A stretch of 64,000 bases of DNA from Rhizodiscina lignyota. Its lineage: Eukaryota > Ascomycota > Dothideomycetes > Aulographales > Rhizodiscinaceae. Numbering within the stretch: position 1 is the stretch's first letter; each line of letters opens with the position of its first letter. The stretch is from contig ML978122.1 of the NCBI GenBank assembly GCA_010015805.1, positions 248,001 to 312,000 on the forward strand, written 5' to 3'. The translations under genes and the position numbers were made by a program. Under the pieces are notes generated by a model that did not search any database, had not been told where the DNA came from, and worked only from the letters and a program-made list of their open reading frames with translations. Of this stretch, positions 10,401 through 20,246 are shown piece by piece.

Positions 10401-11336
10401 GACCGTCGCAGCTCCTACGGCTTCCCGTATGCCACCACAAACGACTCGTCTTCCCTCTCCCGCCAAACAACAAACCGTCTCACTGCAATCCTCGACGTCC
10501 CTGGCTCAGTAGGCCGCGGTGGCCTCCCTGTGTCCTCACTCAGGGGCGCACCCGCAAATTACGGGCTTGACGTTCGTCACTCCAGCTTGAGTCCTGCGCG
10601 CCGCCCAACCCTCGATGGCAAACGACACTGGAGCATAAGCGATCCAAATATCGCGCGTGCTCGCAGTCGCTCAAAACCCCGCTCTTCGTCTGCCACCGCT
10701 GCTGCAAAGAAGCCCATGTCCTCAACAGTCGTCAGTAAAGTTGACATAGAGCGCATCAGAGCGCTGCTCGTCTGCACGGGTATCAAAGCCGAGACCATCA
10801 CCCGCCGTTCACAAGAGTGTCGCCCGCCTGAAGATGTGTATCCATTCCTTAAAGCTGCGGCAGAGAGCACAGGCAAGCAGCTCATCCCCGTCCCACGGAA
10901 AGAGGAGCACGTCCTTGCGGCTCGAATGCTCGCAGAGGACTTTGAGCGATCGGTCGACAACATCAAGCATGCTACTGAGGAGTTTACGTCCACTCAGGCA
11001 TCCAAATTGGCATCAAGGATTGATGAATTGAGACGTATTGCGAGCGATGAGATGATGGAGCGGAGTCGCAAACTCGCCGATGAGGCGGAGGGGATTGCGA
11101 TAGATGTCACGACGAAGGGGACACGAGAGGTTCAAGCCGTTAATGAGGCTGTGCAAGCCCTCGTCAGGGCGAGGAGGAGGCGTATGAGATTGGTGAGGAG
11201 AGTGGGCTGGGGGGTCGTGGAATGGATGCTACTTGCGGTGATGTGGTGGGTCTGGCTAATCGTTGTTATCGTAAGGACGGTGCTTAGGGTGATTGGATGG
11301 GGAGTGAGTGCCGTGCGGTGGTTGTTCTTCTTGTGA
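7428..11336 (+). CDS. Large disordered protein with C-terminal membrane hairpin, unknown function
   Basis: A single intron-less frame of 1302 residues. Most of it is Ser/Arg/Pro-rich and predicted disordered. One island near residue 390 looks ordered and constrained: NPLQVIRNRKLRARIRKP followed by DVDCWDDIDSISDWVDTVEE. A second ordered region begins near 1100 (KVDIERIRALLVCTGIKAET) and continues as a helical, probably coiled-coil, stretch. The end holds two hydrophobic segments (about 1262-1302) around a short basic turn, so the protein should be anchored in a membrane with nearly the whole chain in the cytosol. I recognise the general type from ascomycete genomes but know no function. Start ATG 7428 is the first in frame. 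Confidence 0.8.
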   Translation: MSPSPGDGRNSVSSRPSETSSNTVRSSLESGEGSSRGAQTRSHLRTPSGDEPSIQPSERQRSGQHLGDDLVHEQDFGSRRRRPRRSGGFLLESAFPADDERQHSSPAHSTPQQSSRGKGKAKHSGTSNGSLRRPRGAAGRPSSRDAFLSEGEDGITTAHNGYTGGEPRISVESSGSSTGRNGNIDGSPATAGSDQWHQPTVSNSAVDPTQIVQMALSLSEGRRRHASGGMLAPPSTAAGRRVTSAGVPASAPMLQGNYTPGAGGSLKKYLNEQRRISRNISPSQGRSTPPSRHVSSVYGTLGSFDAGLGAARIPVSDATLARAEKARSYIENRSQYMRLLDHLPPLKPDSTAPGNTLYQTVSGAGGAVDFKRSPSYAGKKHALGRQFNPLQVIRNRKLRARIRKPCDPDVDCWDDIDSISDWVDTVEESAQHPGYREHDRVHLPRYGDDQLDIHGEKRILSGHTRTDSTNVKSKRHRSDWYTPPAELLADAYWVEQEENKGLIEDGHGNIVFPAMHSADTQPRSSKEHRRSTEQPRKWPTVSTETVSSPQSIKAMELESPVGSHRGRRHRDDSPNRLKQLWHKRRQRSPSSSGLEQTDDEITERKSKFKRRVLSGEENTGPLERHMNSMMEKHGRATGPSPDLVSPGTPEKWGKGQIPTQLDKKASPLNHTDVNEEPVIPAVSATDSRLPRLMQRKLYPSLDTSYEPRSSMEDVDSSTPNSPVAPSRLAPSLAINGSPSHSRASSINRISKKAKLPFFHSNASKDSRKLAARDPHADDSDNKSSRQPSAETDVQTRSSLEVKHAPNAKHLFSHKTSDSLGSLADRPPSRDNRDEKDAGSAMTRFFKGGRIGDLVRSERGRQAEIVIKKHPPPEEQPDSSRSSTIASEPESAGEDPLARERSKQSSNLSKSISNQSWASRALDRARSEKPKYNFDNLPTFKPTHHSQQSFHSSSDKSKNSRFNLLHPLRTDMSDLSRQTTRNTSTAPETYDSDRRSSYGFPYATTNDSSSLSRQTTNRLTAILDVPGSVGRGGLPVSSLRGAPANYGLDVRHSSLSPARRPTLDGKRHWSISDPNIARARSRSKPRSSSATAAAKKPMSSTVVSKVDIERIRALLVCTGIKAETITRRSQECRPPEDVYPFLKAAAESTGKQLIPVPRKEEHVLAARMLAEDFERSVDNIKHATEEFTSTQASKLASRIDELRRIASDEMMERSRKLADEAEGIAIDVTTKGTREVQAVNEAVQALVRARRRRMRLVRRVGWGVVEWMLLAVMWWVWLIVVIVRTVLRVIGWGVSAVRWLFFL

Positions 11337-11536
11337 TGCTACTTCAATTTGGACTCTCATGCATTTCGAGCGCGGCGTTGGATGGATCTAAAAGACTGAC
11401 CACAAGCATACATGAGAGCGATCTCTCGGCACTGGCATTAAGCATCTTCTCCTTTGTATGAAATATCCGTTTCCATTTTTGCCCCTAGTGGCCCTCACGA
11501 CGCCTTTTTCTTCTTAATGTAAATTGAGAATACCAG

Positions 11537-14401
11537 CTACTTAATGAACACTTCAAGTGCGATCTCATTGCTCCATCCTGGCTTTTGATCTGTCTCCTTC
11601 CACGCTCTGGCGACGTCAACTTCGAATACGTTCGTCTCTTTGCCCATCTTCACACAATGCATAGGAATTGGCGTGCCACCAATGAGCACCATGAAGTCAT
11701 CTTCGATGGAGCGCTTGTCGAGGTCCGTGATGTAGACACCTGCCAGGGAACAAAAGTCAGCGGAAGACCACTGCAAATAGAAGAATCAGACTTACCAAGA
11801 GTTCCGAGTGCCTTCAGGCTTGTCCAGAACCGGACAGTCCAATTCTGATCGGACGAGATCGACGTGTTGACTATGGCGGCCGCACCGGTCATCTTGCCAA
11901 TCAGTCCAAGGTTTGCAACATAGACCTCCTCCTTCTTGTCCTCCTTAGAATAGGGTCCATAGACTGAGTAAGCGGACAGAATCTCATATCCCTTTACGGG
12001 CAGGTCAAGGACGACGAAATTGAAACCAGGTTTCTTGAGAGACATTGGCTTCGAAATTTGTCCTGTTGTGTGGGCGCGAACAACGTACGTGCCCTCTTCA
12101 GTACCATAGAGATCACTGAGAGTAACGATCTCGCTCAGCTGTGTCTGGGATACGTTGAAGACGCCGAGAATACTTGTCCCGGTACGAGCGAAGCCATTGT
12201 ACGTGCCGACCTTCAGCAGCTTTAACTCATCATAGGCAGCATAAGGATGCGTTGCTCTTCCGAGGACACTTGGGCGTAAGATCACCGTGTCGCCGCGAGT
12301 GGTTTGTGCCGTCATTTGATGAATTAGATCAACGTCATGTTTTCCAGGAATGTCAGTGAAATAGATCGGACCACCAGATACACATCGGGCGGCGGCGTGA
12401 AATGCCGCCCAGGGGTGCGATGTTTGGAACATGTCCCAGTCCGGAAGCGCATTTAGATGCTGGGTGAGAAGCATATTGTATGCGTTGCAGAACACGTGCC
12501 ATGGGTGGGAGTCCTCAACGTCGGGGAAGAAATCGTCAGAATTGCGAACGAGGATGCGCGGTCTGTTGTTTGGGATCTGAGAGTGGTAGATTATTTGAGG
12601 TGCCTGCGACATGCAAGAAATAGCTCTGGCGGAAAAATGACGAAGCATTGCTACAACCCAGGCGTCTTGATATGGCTTAGTCAACGCACGTCGTGCTGGT
12701 GCCGAAGTGATCTCGTCCAATTGGAATTGCGCGTCAGTCTTCACCGAATCGATGCCGGCAGAGCTTAGGAAGCCGTAGAAGTCTTCATAGAAGCGCTTGA
12801 CATCGTCCGCTGACACAACTGTCCAGGAGTCTCCTGTAGCACCAGGTACCTTTTTCACTTGAGTGGTCTCGTATTCTTTAGCAATCTTGCCATCAGGCGA
12901 GACAGCTCCCCAGTAGCCGAGCAGTGCATGCCACACCGCAATATGCTTGAGGTTAGGATTCTGCTGTCGAAGCGTGCTCGTAGTGTGAGCAAGGCCTTTC
13001 GGAAACCCTTCTTTGTTTGCCTCGAATTCCATCCACCGTCGGGCATTCTGGCCCTCTCCAGGATGATCCAGAGACTGCCAATTGTCATCAATGATCAGGT
13101 TTGTGATATTGATGTCATGTTTCCTCAGCGATGCCAGGGCGTCAAAGATCTTTTGTTCTGTCAAATTCTGACCCAGGCCGTTCCATGTGCAGTACGCGAA
13201 ACCATCATACCACTCCTCCAGCCATTGGGGCTTGATATCCTTTTCAAGCGCAGCGATCTCCTCATTGGCAGAATTGCCCCAGTCATCATTTCCTCCAAAG
13301 TGTGCGACCACAACTTTTCGCGCCTCGAACATGGCAGCAGCACAGGCCTCTTCAAACGTGGTCCCAATGGCGACAACGACTCTCCCAGTACCATCCTTCT
13401 CAGAATCATTTCGGCCGTGGATGATAATATTGCCCTCGTCATCACTCCTGAAGAAGCATATCGTATCCCCAATACCGCTCAAGGCCAGTAAGACGATGTG
13501 GGTTCCATCGTTGAGTAAGAAAGCACACATCATTGTATCCTTGTCGACTTGAAATTTCACTCTCCCATGGCGGGGAGCAAGCCACGGTGCCCAGAGTCGG
13601 ACCAAGCAGAAATATCTACTGAAACCAGCTGGGATCCCAAGTCTGTAACTGGTGTAACCAGACTCTTCGCCTTCGGCCGCGTCGATCCGCGTCAATAGGG
13701 AATAGACTCCAGCCTTATTTTGCGGTTTTTCTTTCTGTACTGTAATTTCAGTATTGAAATTCTTGAAATAATCAGCAAGCTCTCGCTCTGGCCCTTGCGA
13801 GTTCAGTTTCTGGTAGCACAACTGCCCGTCGGTTACAGAGCTTTGATCACGGATCCATTTCCACGGCTCGTTCGGGCCGCTCCTGAATCTGATTGTGAAT
13901 GAAACGAGATCTTTGTCCTGGGGCTTCCCCTCCAGCTCCAGACGAAAGCATTGCCTCCGCACCCCTGCTTTCGGTTCTGCCTCGATAAATACCTACTCTA
14001 GCTGTTAACGAAATTGAAAGTAAGTTCTAAGGCCAGACTTACCAGGTCAGAGGGGTCCTCCAATTCCGCAAATGAGGTGCCTTCCCAGTCCTGTGAAGTG
14101 CCTATATTGTGCCATAGCTGAACCTCCAGCTCCCGGGTCGGTGAAGCATTCGTCTCAACAAATACGGTGAAAGTCACCTTCAGGTATTAGCGGAAATTTT
14201 GTGGAAGGCTTTGAAGAAAATACATACAGAAGGCGATCCAGCTGGAACAGCAGTTGCTTGCCCAAGTGGTGGGTGGCAGAGAACCTTTGCATACATGTTG
14301 CTGGTGTCTTTGTTTTCTGGTTCTGGCCAATGAACGAGTCGCTCTGGTAGCTTATAGCTCATGCCAAAGGGCCATTTGAAGGATGGCCCCAACCTTTGCA
14401 T
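11537..14401 (-). CDS. Raffinose synthase/Sip1-like glycosyl hydrolase (GH36-type alpha-galactosidase)
   Basis: Four exons on the minus strand, 14401-14228, 14177-14043, 13992-11796 and 11739-11537, join in frame to 902 residues. The first donor is GTATGT and the others GTAAGT; the last acceptor is CCTGGCAG. The TIM-barrel segment reads YDGFAYCTWNGLG, then NLIIDDNWQS; the candidate nucleophile is Asp523 in DSVKTDAQ and the candidate acid/base is Asp589 in VRNSDDFFPD, as in the raffinose synthase/seed imbibition protein family (PF05691). The C-terminal beta domain is complete. No signal peptide, so it is likely cytosolic. Fungal members probably act as alkaline alpha-galactosidases on raffinose-type sugars; transferase activity is possible. 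An earlier start is not excluded because the frame is open upstream of 14401. Confidence 0.88.
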
Positions 14402-15109
14402 GAGATTTATAGAGAGCGAGAATCGAAAAGACGGCGGAAATTGCAAGCAACAACTCGACCGAGACAATTGTAACTTTGGACAGGCAGACGTCTTCGATGT
14501 GGAGGTTCAGGATGAGTAGAGCATCGGCTCTTCAAAACTCCGACCCGCAAAGAAGCTGTGCGGATGCCCGACTCGAGGGCGACAAAATAGCTGGCTGCAG
14601 GGCAAGAGCGAGCACCTCCGAGCGAGCAATTCTTGCACTGCAAGGCCAGGGGGCTTATATCTGAAAGCTTACTTCTACGTTCTTTGGAGTGTGTATAACA
14701 GTAATACACCGTTGGAAAACTTACACACTTTATTAGTCGTAGAGACTTCACATCACAAGTGTTTAGTGACTTGAAAGCTAGCTGGGCCCAACTTTTTTGT
14801 CACCCACGATCTCCCTCCCGCCTGCCAGGGCCAGGGCTGCTCTATTTCCAGAGTACGCGTTTTCGGATTCATTGGCGCGTTACGGAACTTCACATCACTT
14901 TCTTTGACCCAGTGGCCGAATTATCATGTCCATAACCGAGCGACAGCCGCTTGTTAGCATCTCTGGCTAATTTCTAGGTGTTCCGATGTTGCAACTAACG
15001 CGATGAAGCTTTTGGAGACCAGCACCTGAATCCGATCATATCATTCTACCATCCTGACCTTGCCGAAGCGATTGTCAGCAAGTTGTCGAAACAGCCATTG
15101 AAGCCGAGT
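14402..15109. other. Intergenic: divergent promoter region, no gene seen
   Basis: About 700 bp between the start codons of the GH36 gene and the mitochondrial tyrosyl-tRNA synthetase. It must carry both promoters. No clear TATA box, repeat or RNA gene noticed. Confidence 0.5.
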
Positions 15110-16945
15110 ATGAGGCTCCTGGCGTCTAGAGTTAGCAGCGTACAGCAAAAGGCTTTCGTCTGTTGGCGATGCTCACTGCGACGAAACGCCAATCTCGCTC
15201 GAAGACGTACTCTCACACACTCAGTCGATCAGAGCAGGCGAAAGTACTGGGAGAATGAGAAGAATAGAAAATATGCCGAGCAACATACAGTGCTGGATGT
15301 GTTAGAAGAGCGTGGACTCATCAATCAATTGACTGGGTAATACGCGCCAGGGTACGTTGGCTTTGGAAGGAAGGCTGATGATATGCTGTAGGGATCGAAC
15401 ACATTTTGCGAGCATTTTGGCGAAAGGGAAATCCACCGAGAACACTGAGAGGAGGCCTGGGGTATATTGTGGAGTTGATCCCACTGCGGTCAGCATGCAT
15501 GTTGGGCATCTGGTACCGTACATGGCGCTTTTCTGGATGTATCTATATGGATACCCTTCATATGCCATAGTACGTCAATATAAATACCTTTGTGCTGTAT
15601 ATCTTGCTCATTCTGTCAAGGTTGGCGATGCCACGTCTCAAATTGGCGACCCCACTGGCAGAACGACTTCACGTGAAACCTTAAAGTCCGACGCACGCGA
15701 GAGCAACGCGTCTAATATCCTACAGCAACTGGAACGCATGTTTGGGAATGTGGATAAGATTGCTGCAAAGCACAACATTAGGGTCGCATCCTCGGGGATG
15801 ACTTGGATGATACGAAGGAATCTAGAGTGGACTGAGAAAGTATCATGGCTCACAGTCCTTAAGACCTTGGGGACTGGATTCAGACTCGGTCCGATGCTCA
15901 GTCGAGATACGTCCGTCATGTCTCATTGCCTTCTCGCCCTGTAAATGCTGACCCTTTCCAGTGTGAAACTCAAGATGGAAAAGGGGGATGGGATGTCCTT
16001 CGCCGAATTCTCATACCCCCTTCTTCAAGCCTATGATTGGTGGCATCTGTATCACCTCGAATACGTCCAGATACAGATTGGCGGCTCGGACCAGTTCGGC
16101 AATATTGTTACTGGTATCGATGCCATTCAACACATGATGAAGATGTACAGCAATGACGGCACAGTGCATAATCAATCGATAAACCTTCGCGCCGGCAATG
16201 AAGCGCCAATGTATGAGCCATTGGGCCTCACAGTGCCACTGCTCACTACTGCTTCTGGTGCGAAGTTTGGCAAGAGTGCTGGCAATGCAATTTGGCTCGA
16301 CAAAGACATGACGAGCGTATTTGATCTCTATGGAGTGGGTGGCTGTCCCTAATCTTCTTGGGCGTATTGGCTGACCAACTACAGTACTTTGTCAGCACGC
16401 CAGATGCAGACGTCGAACGGTTGTTGAAATTCTTCACTTTCCTGCCTCTGGACACGATTGCTGCCGTCATCCGAGAACATAATGGAGATCCCAGTAAACG
16501 GGTGGCTCAACATCTCCTGGCCCAGAACTTTGTGGAGCTCGTTCATGGTAAAGAGGAAGCGGCGGCTGCGGAAGCACAACACAGAGCTGCTTTCGCAAAG
16601 CTCCTGGATGGTTCACACTTCTCAATTCAAACTTTCAGAGACCGGGAAGACATAGTGTCACTCCCAAGGTCCGACGTGGTCGGACAGCCGCTTGCAAAGG
16701 TCCTACATGTCGCAGGGTTCATTGAATCTAGGTCCAAAGCGCAAAATCTACTGGAACAGAGTGGTATCAGACTATTTGGAAGAACTGATGGCTCGGCAGA
16801 CTCGACCGGTTTCAAGAAACTCGGATCAAAAGACAAGTTCATCAGTATCCAGCACGACTGGATATTGGATGGCAATTTGCTTGTCTTCAAAATTGGCAAG
16901 AACAAAATTGTAGCGATTCAGGTGACTGAGGAGATGGATAACTAG
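15110..16945 (+). CDS. MSY1: Mitochondrial tyrosyl-tRNA synthetase
   Basis: Exons 15110-15336, 15392-15569, 15621-15910, 15962-16334 and 16385-16945 give 542 residues. The N-terminus is rich in Arg/Ser without acidic residues, as in a mitochondrial presequence. The class I synthetase signatures are present: His112-Val-Gly-His115 (HIGH motif) after GVDPTA, the tRNA/amino-acid site IQIGGSDQFGNI, and Lys333-Phe-Gly-Lys-Ser337 as the KMSKS loop. An S4-like RNA-binding domain closes the protein. It charges mitochondrial tRNA-Tyr; in Neurospora the homologue (CYT-18) also helps group I intron splicing, which cannot be judged here. Intron 3 uses an unusual GTCCGT donor, needed to keep the MEKGDGMSF block in frame. 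The start ATG is the first in frame after a TTG-only upstream stretch. Confidence 0.93.
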
Positions 16946-17038
16946 AAGATGTCTTTGCGAGCGCACAGAGCGTAGTTGCGTTGGTACATTTGTATACATA
17001 TATGTACAAGTAGAGCCGTCATCATAAAAGGGCTAAGG

Positions 17039-18040
17039 TCATTGGGCTTTGTCCTGAGAATTTCTATCACCTCCACTCGCAGGGGGATTATCCCAGCCTC
17101 CCAATGACTTAAGTCTATCGCCCATTGTTGACTGCCCTGCGGCTTTGCGTTTTGCTCGCCATTTCTTCTCCTCTTCGAAATAATCTCCGACATCCATAGC
17201 GTGTTGGATGTGCTCGCGTACTTCGCCTTCTATCAGCCTCTCTTCTAGCGCTTTCTCCTCAGGCGACTTATTCTCCAATCGCTTCAAGTATGGTTCCCGC
17301 TCCTTCGGTGGCAGTTTTGACAGAACGTATTCGACGCTCCGATGGTTCGGCCCGTCCATGAAGTCTTTAACGTTTTCTTTTGCCATCACCGGCAAGGTCT
17401 CCTCTACTGCTCTCCCTTCCGCCTCAGCCTGCTTTCGCGCATCCTCCCTCGCAATCATCTCCCGAAATAATTTATCCCCATGCATCTGTATCCTTTCCAT
17501 CCGATCCTCGTCCCCAATCGCACTCATGTAACCCAGCGCCTTCAGAAACTTCCCCTGCATCTCATAGCACCGGAAAAAGGCCGAGCTCTTCTCGCTGCAC
17601 ATTGTCATGCGGTCGAACCAGCTACCGTTGGCAAGGCAGTCGCGGTACGCGAGTCGCTCGAAGATGCAATTCTCAGATGCCGCGTCTTTGACCCTGGCTT
17701 GTCGGTCTTTATACGCATCGACGAGGTCGCTCAGCATTTCAGTGTCTGTTTTCGCTGCTGCTTCGACTTGGGCGAGGGGTCTATAAGTCTTCCAGAGGTG
17801 GGCGTAGCGGCCATCCTGAAACACTGACTCTTTTGGAACGGCCCTTTCGCCTGAAGCTTCTGTCTGTGTCGGAGGAGGAGCGGCGGAAGCGAGTAGGTCG
17901 AAGTTCGATTTCGGCGGCGGCTCTGAAACATGTGGTCTTTCTGGAGGTTTTTCTTTCTCGAGGAAGTCGCGGAGGTCAGGATCGAGTTTGTCGACGGCAC
18001 CACCAGACTTGTTTGATGAATTACCCCAGAACCACCCCAT
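17039..18040 (-). CDS. Emi1-like twin-CX9C protein (DUF3128 family)
   Basis: Single exon, 333 residues. The centre has a twin CX9C arrangement, CIFERLAYRDC then CSEKSSAFFRC, preceded by the family block FQDGRYAHLWKTY and followed by MQGKFLKALGYMS. This fits the fungal DUF3128/Emi1 family, whose yeast member is linked to early meiotic induction and respiration, and whose cysteine pattern is that of intermembrane-space proteins oxidised by Mia40. The C-terminal third is a charged helical region (HRSVEYVLSKLPPKERE), longer than in yeast Emi1. The N-terminal MGWFWG start is typical of the family. It is convergent with the tyrosyl-tRNA synthetase gene, 93 bp away; both products probably act in mitochondria, though the pairing may be chance. 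Confidence 0.82.
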   Translation of the reverse strand: MGWFWGNSSNKSGGAVDKLDPDLRDFLEKEKPPERPHVSEPPPKSNFDLLASAAPPPTQTEASGERAVPKESVFQDGRYAHLWKTYRPLAQVEAAAKTDTEMLSDLVDAYKDRQARVKDAASENCIFERLAYRDCLANGSWFDRMTMCSEKSSAFFRCYEMQGKFLKALGYMSAIGDEDRMERIQMHGDKLFREMIAREDARKQAEAEGRAVEETLPVMAKENVKDFMDGPNHRSVEYVLSKLPPKEREPYLKRLENKSPEEKALEERLIEGEVREHIQHAMDVGDYFEEEKKWRAKRKAAGQSTMGDRLKSLGGWDNPPASGGDRNSQDKAQ

Positions 18041-18327
18041 TTTGCCAATTAGATGCTATATGCGATCCATGGAGTGTGGCGTCCTCTGATTGAAAGAGTC
18101 GCTCTGAATTATGCAGAATCGTTCGCGTCTCTCATCTTGAAGCTCCAGCTTGATATGCGCTAGTCTATTTAAGCACTCTATGATATTTCATAACTTGGCG
18201 CCAAGCCTTTTTGATCTCCGGTCAGAATAACCTCTTTTCGAGAGCAACAAGACACCGTCTTGTGAAGCTTCCTCATATCAGTGAAGTTGCATTTGAGATT
18301 GTCAGGGAGTAGCTTAACCAGCCTGTC

Positions 18328-18669
18328 TTAGAAGATTTGCTTCTTATTGTCAAGGAAAAAAGACGTTGTTGCAGGTCTCGTTCGCTCGCCAGAAATTTGC
18401 TCTTTCGTAGGCGTTTTCTGCAGCTCTCGCTGCTTGACAGCCCACAGATCGTGGACCTTCTCCAGCTCGATACTCCGCTGCAGGAATCCCTTTGCTCCGG
18501 CAATCATCGACTTCCAAGCTGGCCCAAACTGTGTCATGCCCATTTGCTTGGGGTGTACTGCTCCAGACATGACCGCAGCCAACAATGCCATCTTGGAATA
18601 CAACAAATTGATTTTCGCATCACCGACGGGATCAAAAACTGACGACGACTTCTGGCTGAAGGTTGCCAT
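18328..18669 (-). CDS. Small hypothetical protein, 113 residues
   Basis: A single frame from ATG 18669 to TAA at 18328. The protein has a moderately hydrophobic helix (INLLYSKMALLAAVMSGAV) followed by an amphipathic, charged helix (RSIELEKVHDLWAVKQREL). It has no family I recognise. The amino-acid composition is normal for a coding sequence and no competing frame overlaps it convincingly. The hydrophobic part is too short and polar to be a certain membrane segment. It lies head to tail behind the RTA1-like gene on the same strand. Could be a small mitochondrial or membrane-associated protein, but that is a guess. Confidence 0.5.
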   Translation of the reverse strand: MATFSQKSSSVFDPVGDAKINLLYSKMALLAAVMSGAVHPKQMGMTQFGPAWKSMIAGAKGFLQRSIELEKVHDLWAVKQRELQKTPTKEQISGERTRPATTSFFLDNKKQIF

Positions 18670-18889
18670 ATATAAGGGCTTTCAGAAGCTGTTGCGATCT
18701 AGAAATTGGTAGCAGATATACTCACAACTGATCTTACGATACTGAGATGTAATTTAAAGCGCATTGCAAAATTGATATGTAATTTTTTTTCTTTCTGTTG
18801 TTAATGGCCTTGTTTGCTAAGCTTTCCTCCTTGAGCAGTTCCAGGTCATTCGACGGCATTCGACATATCATCATTCCAAAGTAACAAAT

Positions 18890-20246
18890 TTATTTGGCAA
18901 TACCATATAGTCCCATGTCCGCTTCTTCGACTTGGACCCAATCCGATTTCCCTCTATCAGGACCTGTTGGCGGTGGGCTTGAGATTACCATTCCATTTCT
19001 CATTCTTGACTCGTCGGAACTACCCTTGATAGCTAACAACAGCTTACGATTCAGTCGGAGTCGAGTATAATCGCGTGGGAAGTAGTCACCAGGGTGTAGC
19101 ACGATGAAAATGGAGTAGATTGCTGAGTCCATGTTAGCTTCAAGGCGAGATAGTGTTATGGCGATGCAGCTTACCGAGGAGAGGCAGCTGGTCGAAGAAC
19201 CAGAATACCCATTCTTGTGTGATAGTGTAGCTCGAAGGCACAACCATCTGATCGAATACTACCACTTGGTCGATTTGACGAGCCTGGATACATATCAGCG
19301 TCTTCACAAGTTTTCTTTAGTCCGTCCACGTACAGTGATAAGAGCGGAGCATGCTATTACGGCATAGCTCAGCTGCTTCCAGTGCACTGGCCGCCCCACC
19401 ATGTCTCCTTGTGCTTCCCATGTTGTTGCCAAGCAGTGAAAGCGCGCTGTCATGATCGTAAAGCCTCCGAACACGAATATTTGGAGCACATTGCCCGCGC
19501 CTTCGACATGCGGGCCTGTCGGTTTCCCGAGAAAGATGTTTGAAGCCGTCTGTGGAAGGGTCAGCCATCTAATGCAGCGGAGAAGGCTGGGTCAAGACGA
19601 CGGACCTTGACGATATCGCAACTAATACTCATGCTCGCCCATCTAAAGGAGACAAAACCTGGCGGTGCCCAGACGGCGCTCCATGTCCGCTTCTCGTTAG
19701 GAGTAATCCACCAGAAGATGCGGGTGAATGTGAAAATGATGCTAATCGCTGTGATTGACCCGAGTGCTCTGGACTGTCATCAGCCTCATCATTGACTTGC
19801 TAAAGTTCGGTTCAATGCGACGTACTTCTGGGTAAACTTAAACACAAGGAAGAAATTGACGAGTCCTGGATTGAGTGTGATAACAACTCTCGCGGTGGAA
19901 GATACCGCCGCCACTGCACAAGAGTTAGCAATTCCCAGGCAGCCCTCAATAAATTGCTCACTGAGGGTATCGTACAGAGCGTGGATTGTGGTATGATTAG
20001 AAAATACCACGTTTTCGTCCTGAATACATGGATCGTGTGTAGCAGTGTCGCTATGGCAAAGAATATCGCCCCTATGAGTGCGATGAGAAATGAGGGCTGA
20101 TAGGCGAAGAATCCCATCATTGTCATTCCGGTGACTGATGTACCTGCAGCCACTGGGGCGCCGGCGACCGTTGTTCCTCCTGCGGCTGGCATTCCTGGTG
20201 GTGTTCCAGACATGCCTCCGCCAGACGCGGGAATTAGGGACGCCAT
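18890..20246 (-). CDS. RTA1-like multi-pass membrane protein (lipid-translocating exporter family)
   Basis: Six exons on the minus strand: 20246-20008, 19960-19826, 19768-19606, 19549-19334, 19283-19175 and 19137-18890, in frame throughout, 369 residues. After a Gly/Pro/Ala-rich N-terminus of about 45 residues come seven or so hydrophobic segments. Family landmarks are YQPSFLIALIGAIFFAIATL at the first segment, TFTRIFWWITPN, LQIFVFGGFTIM, WKQLSYAVIACSALI, and FDQLPLL followed by VLHPGDYF at the end. RTA1-like proteins are fungal and are linked to sterol or sphingoid-base stress and to toxin or drug resistance; direction and substrate are unproven. The last intron is only 37 bp and intron 3 uses a GTCCGT donor. 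The individual exon edges of exons 2-3 are the least certain. Confidence 0.75.
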
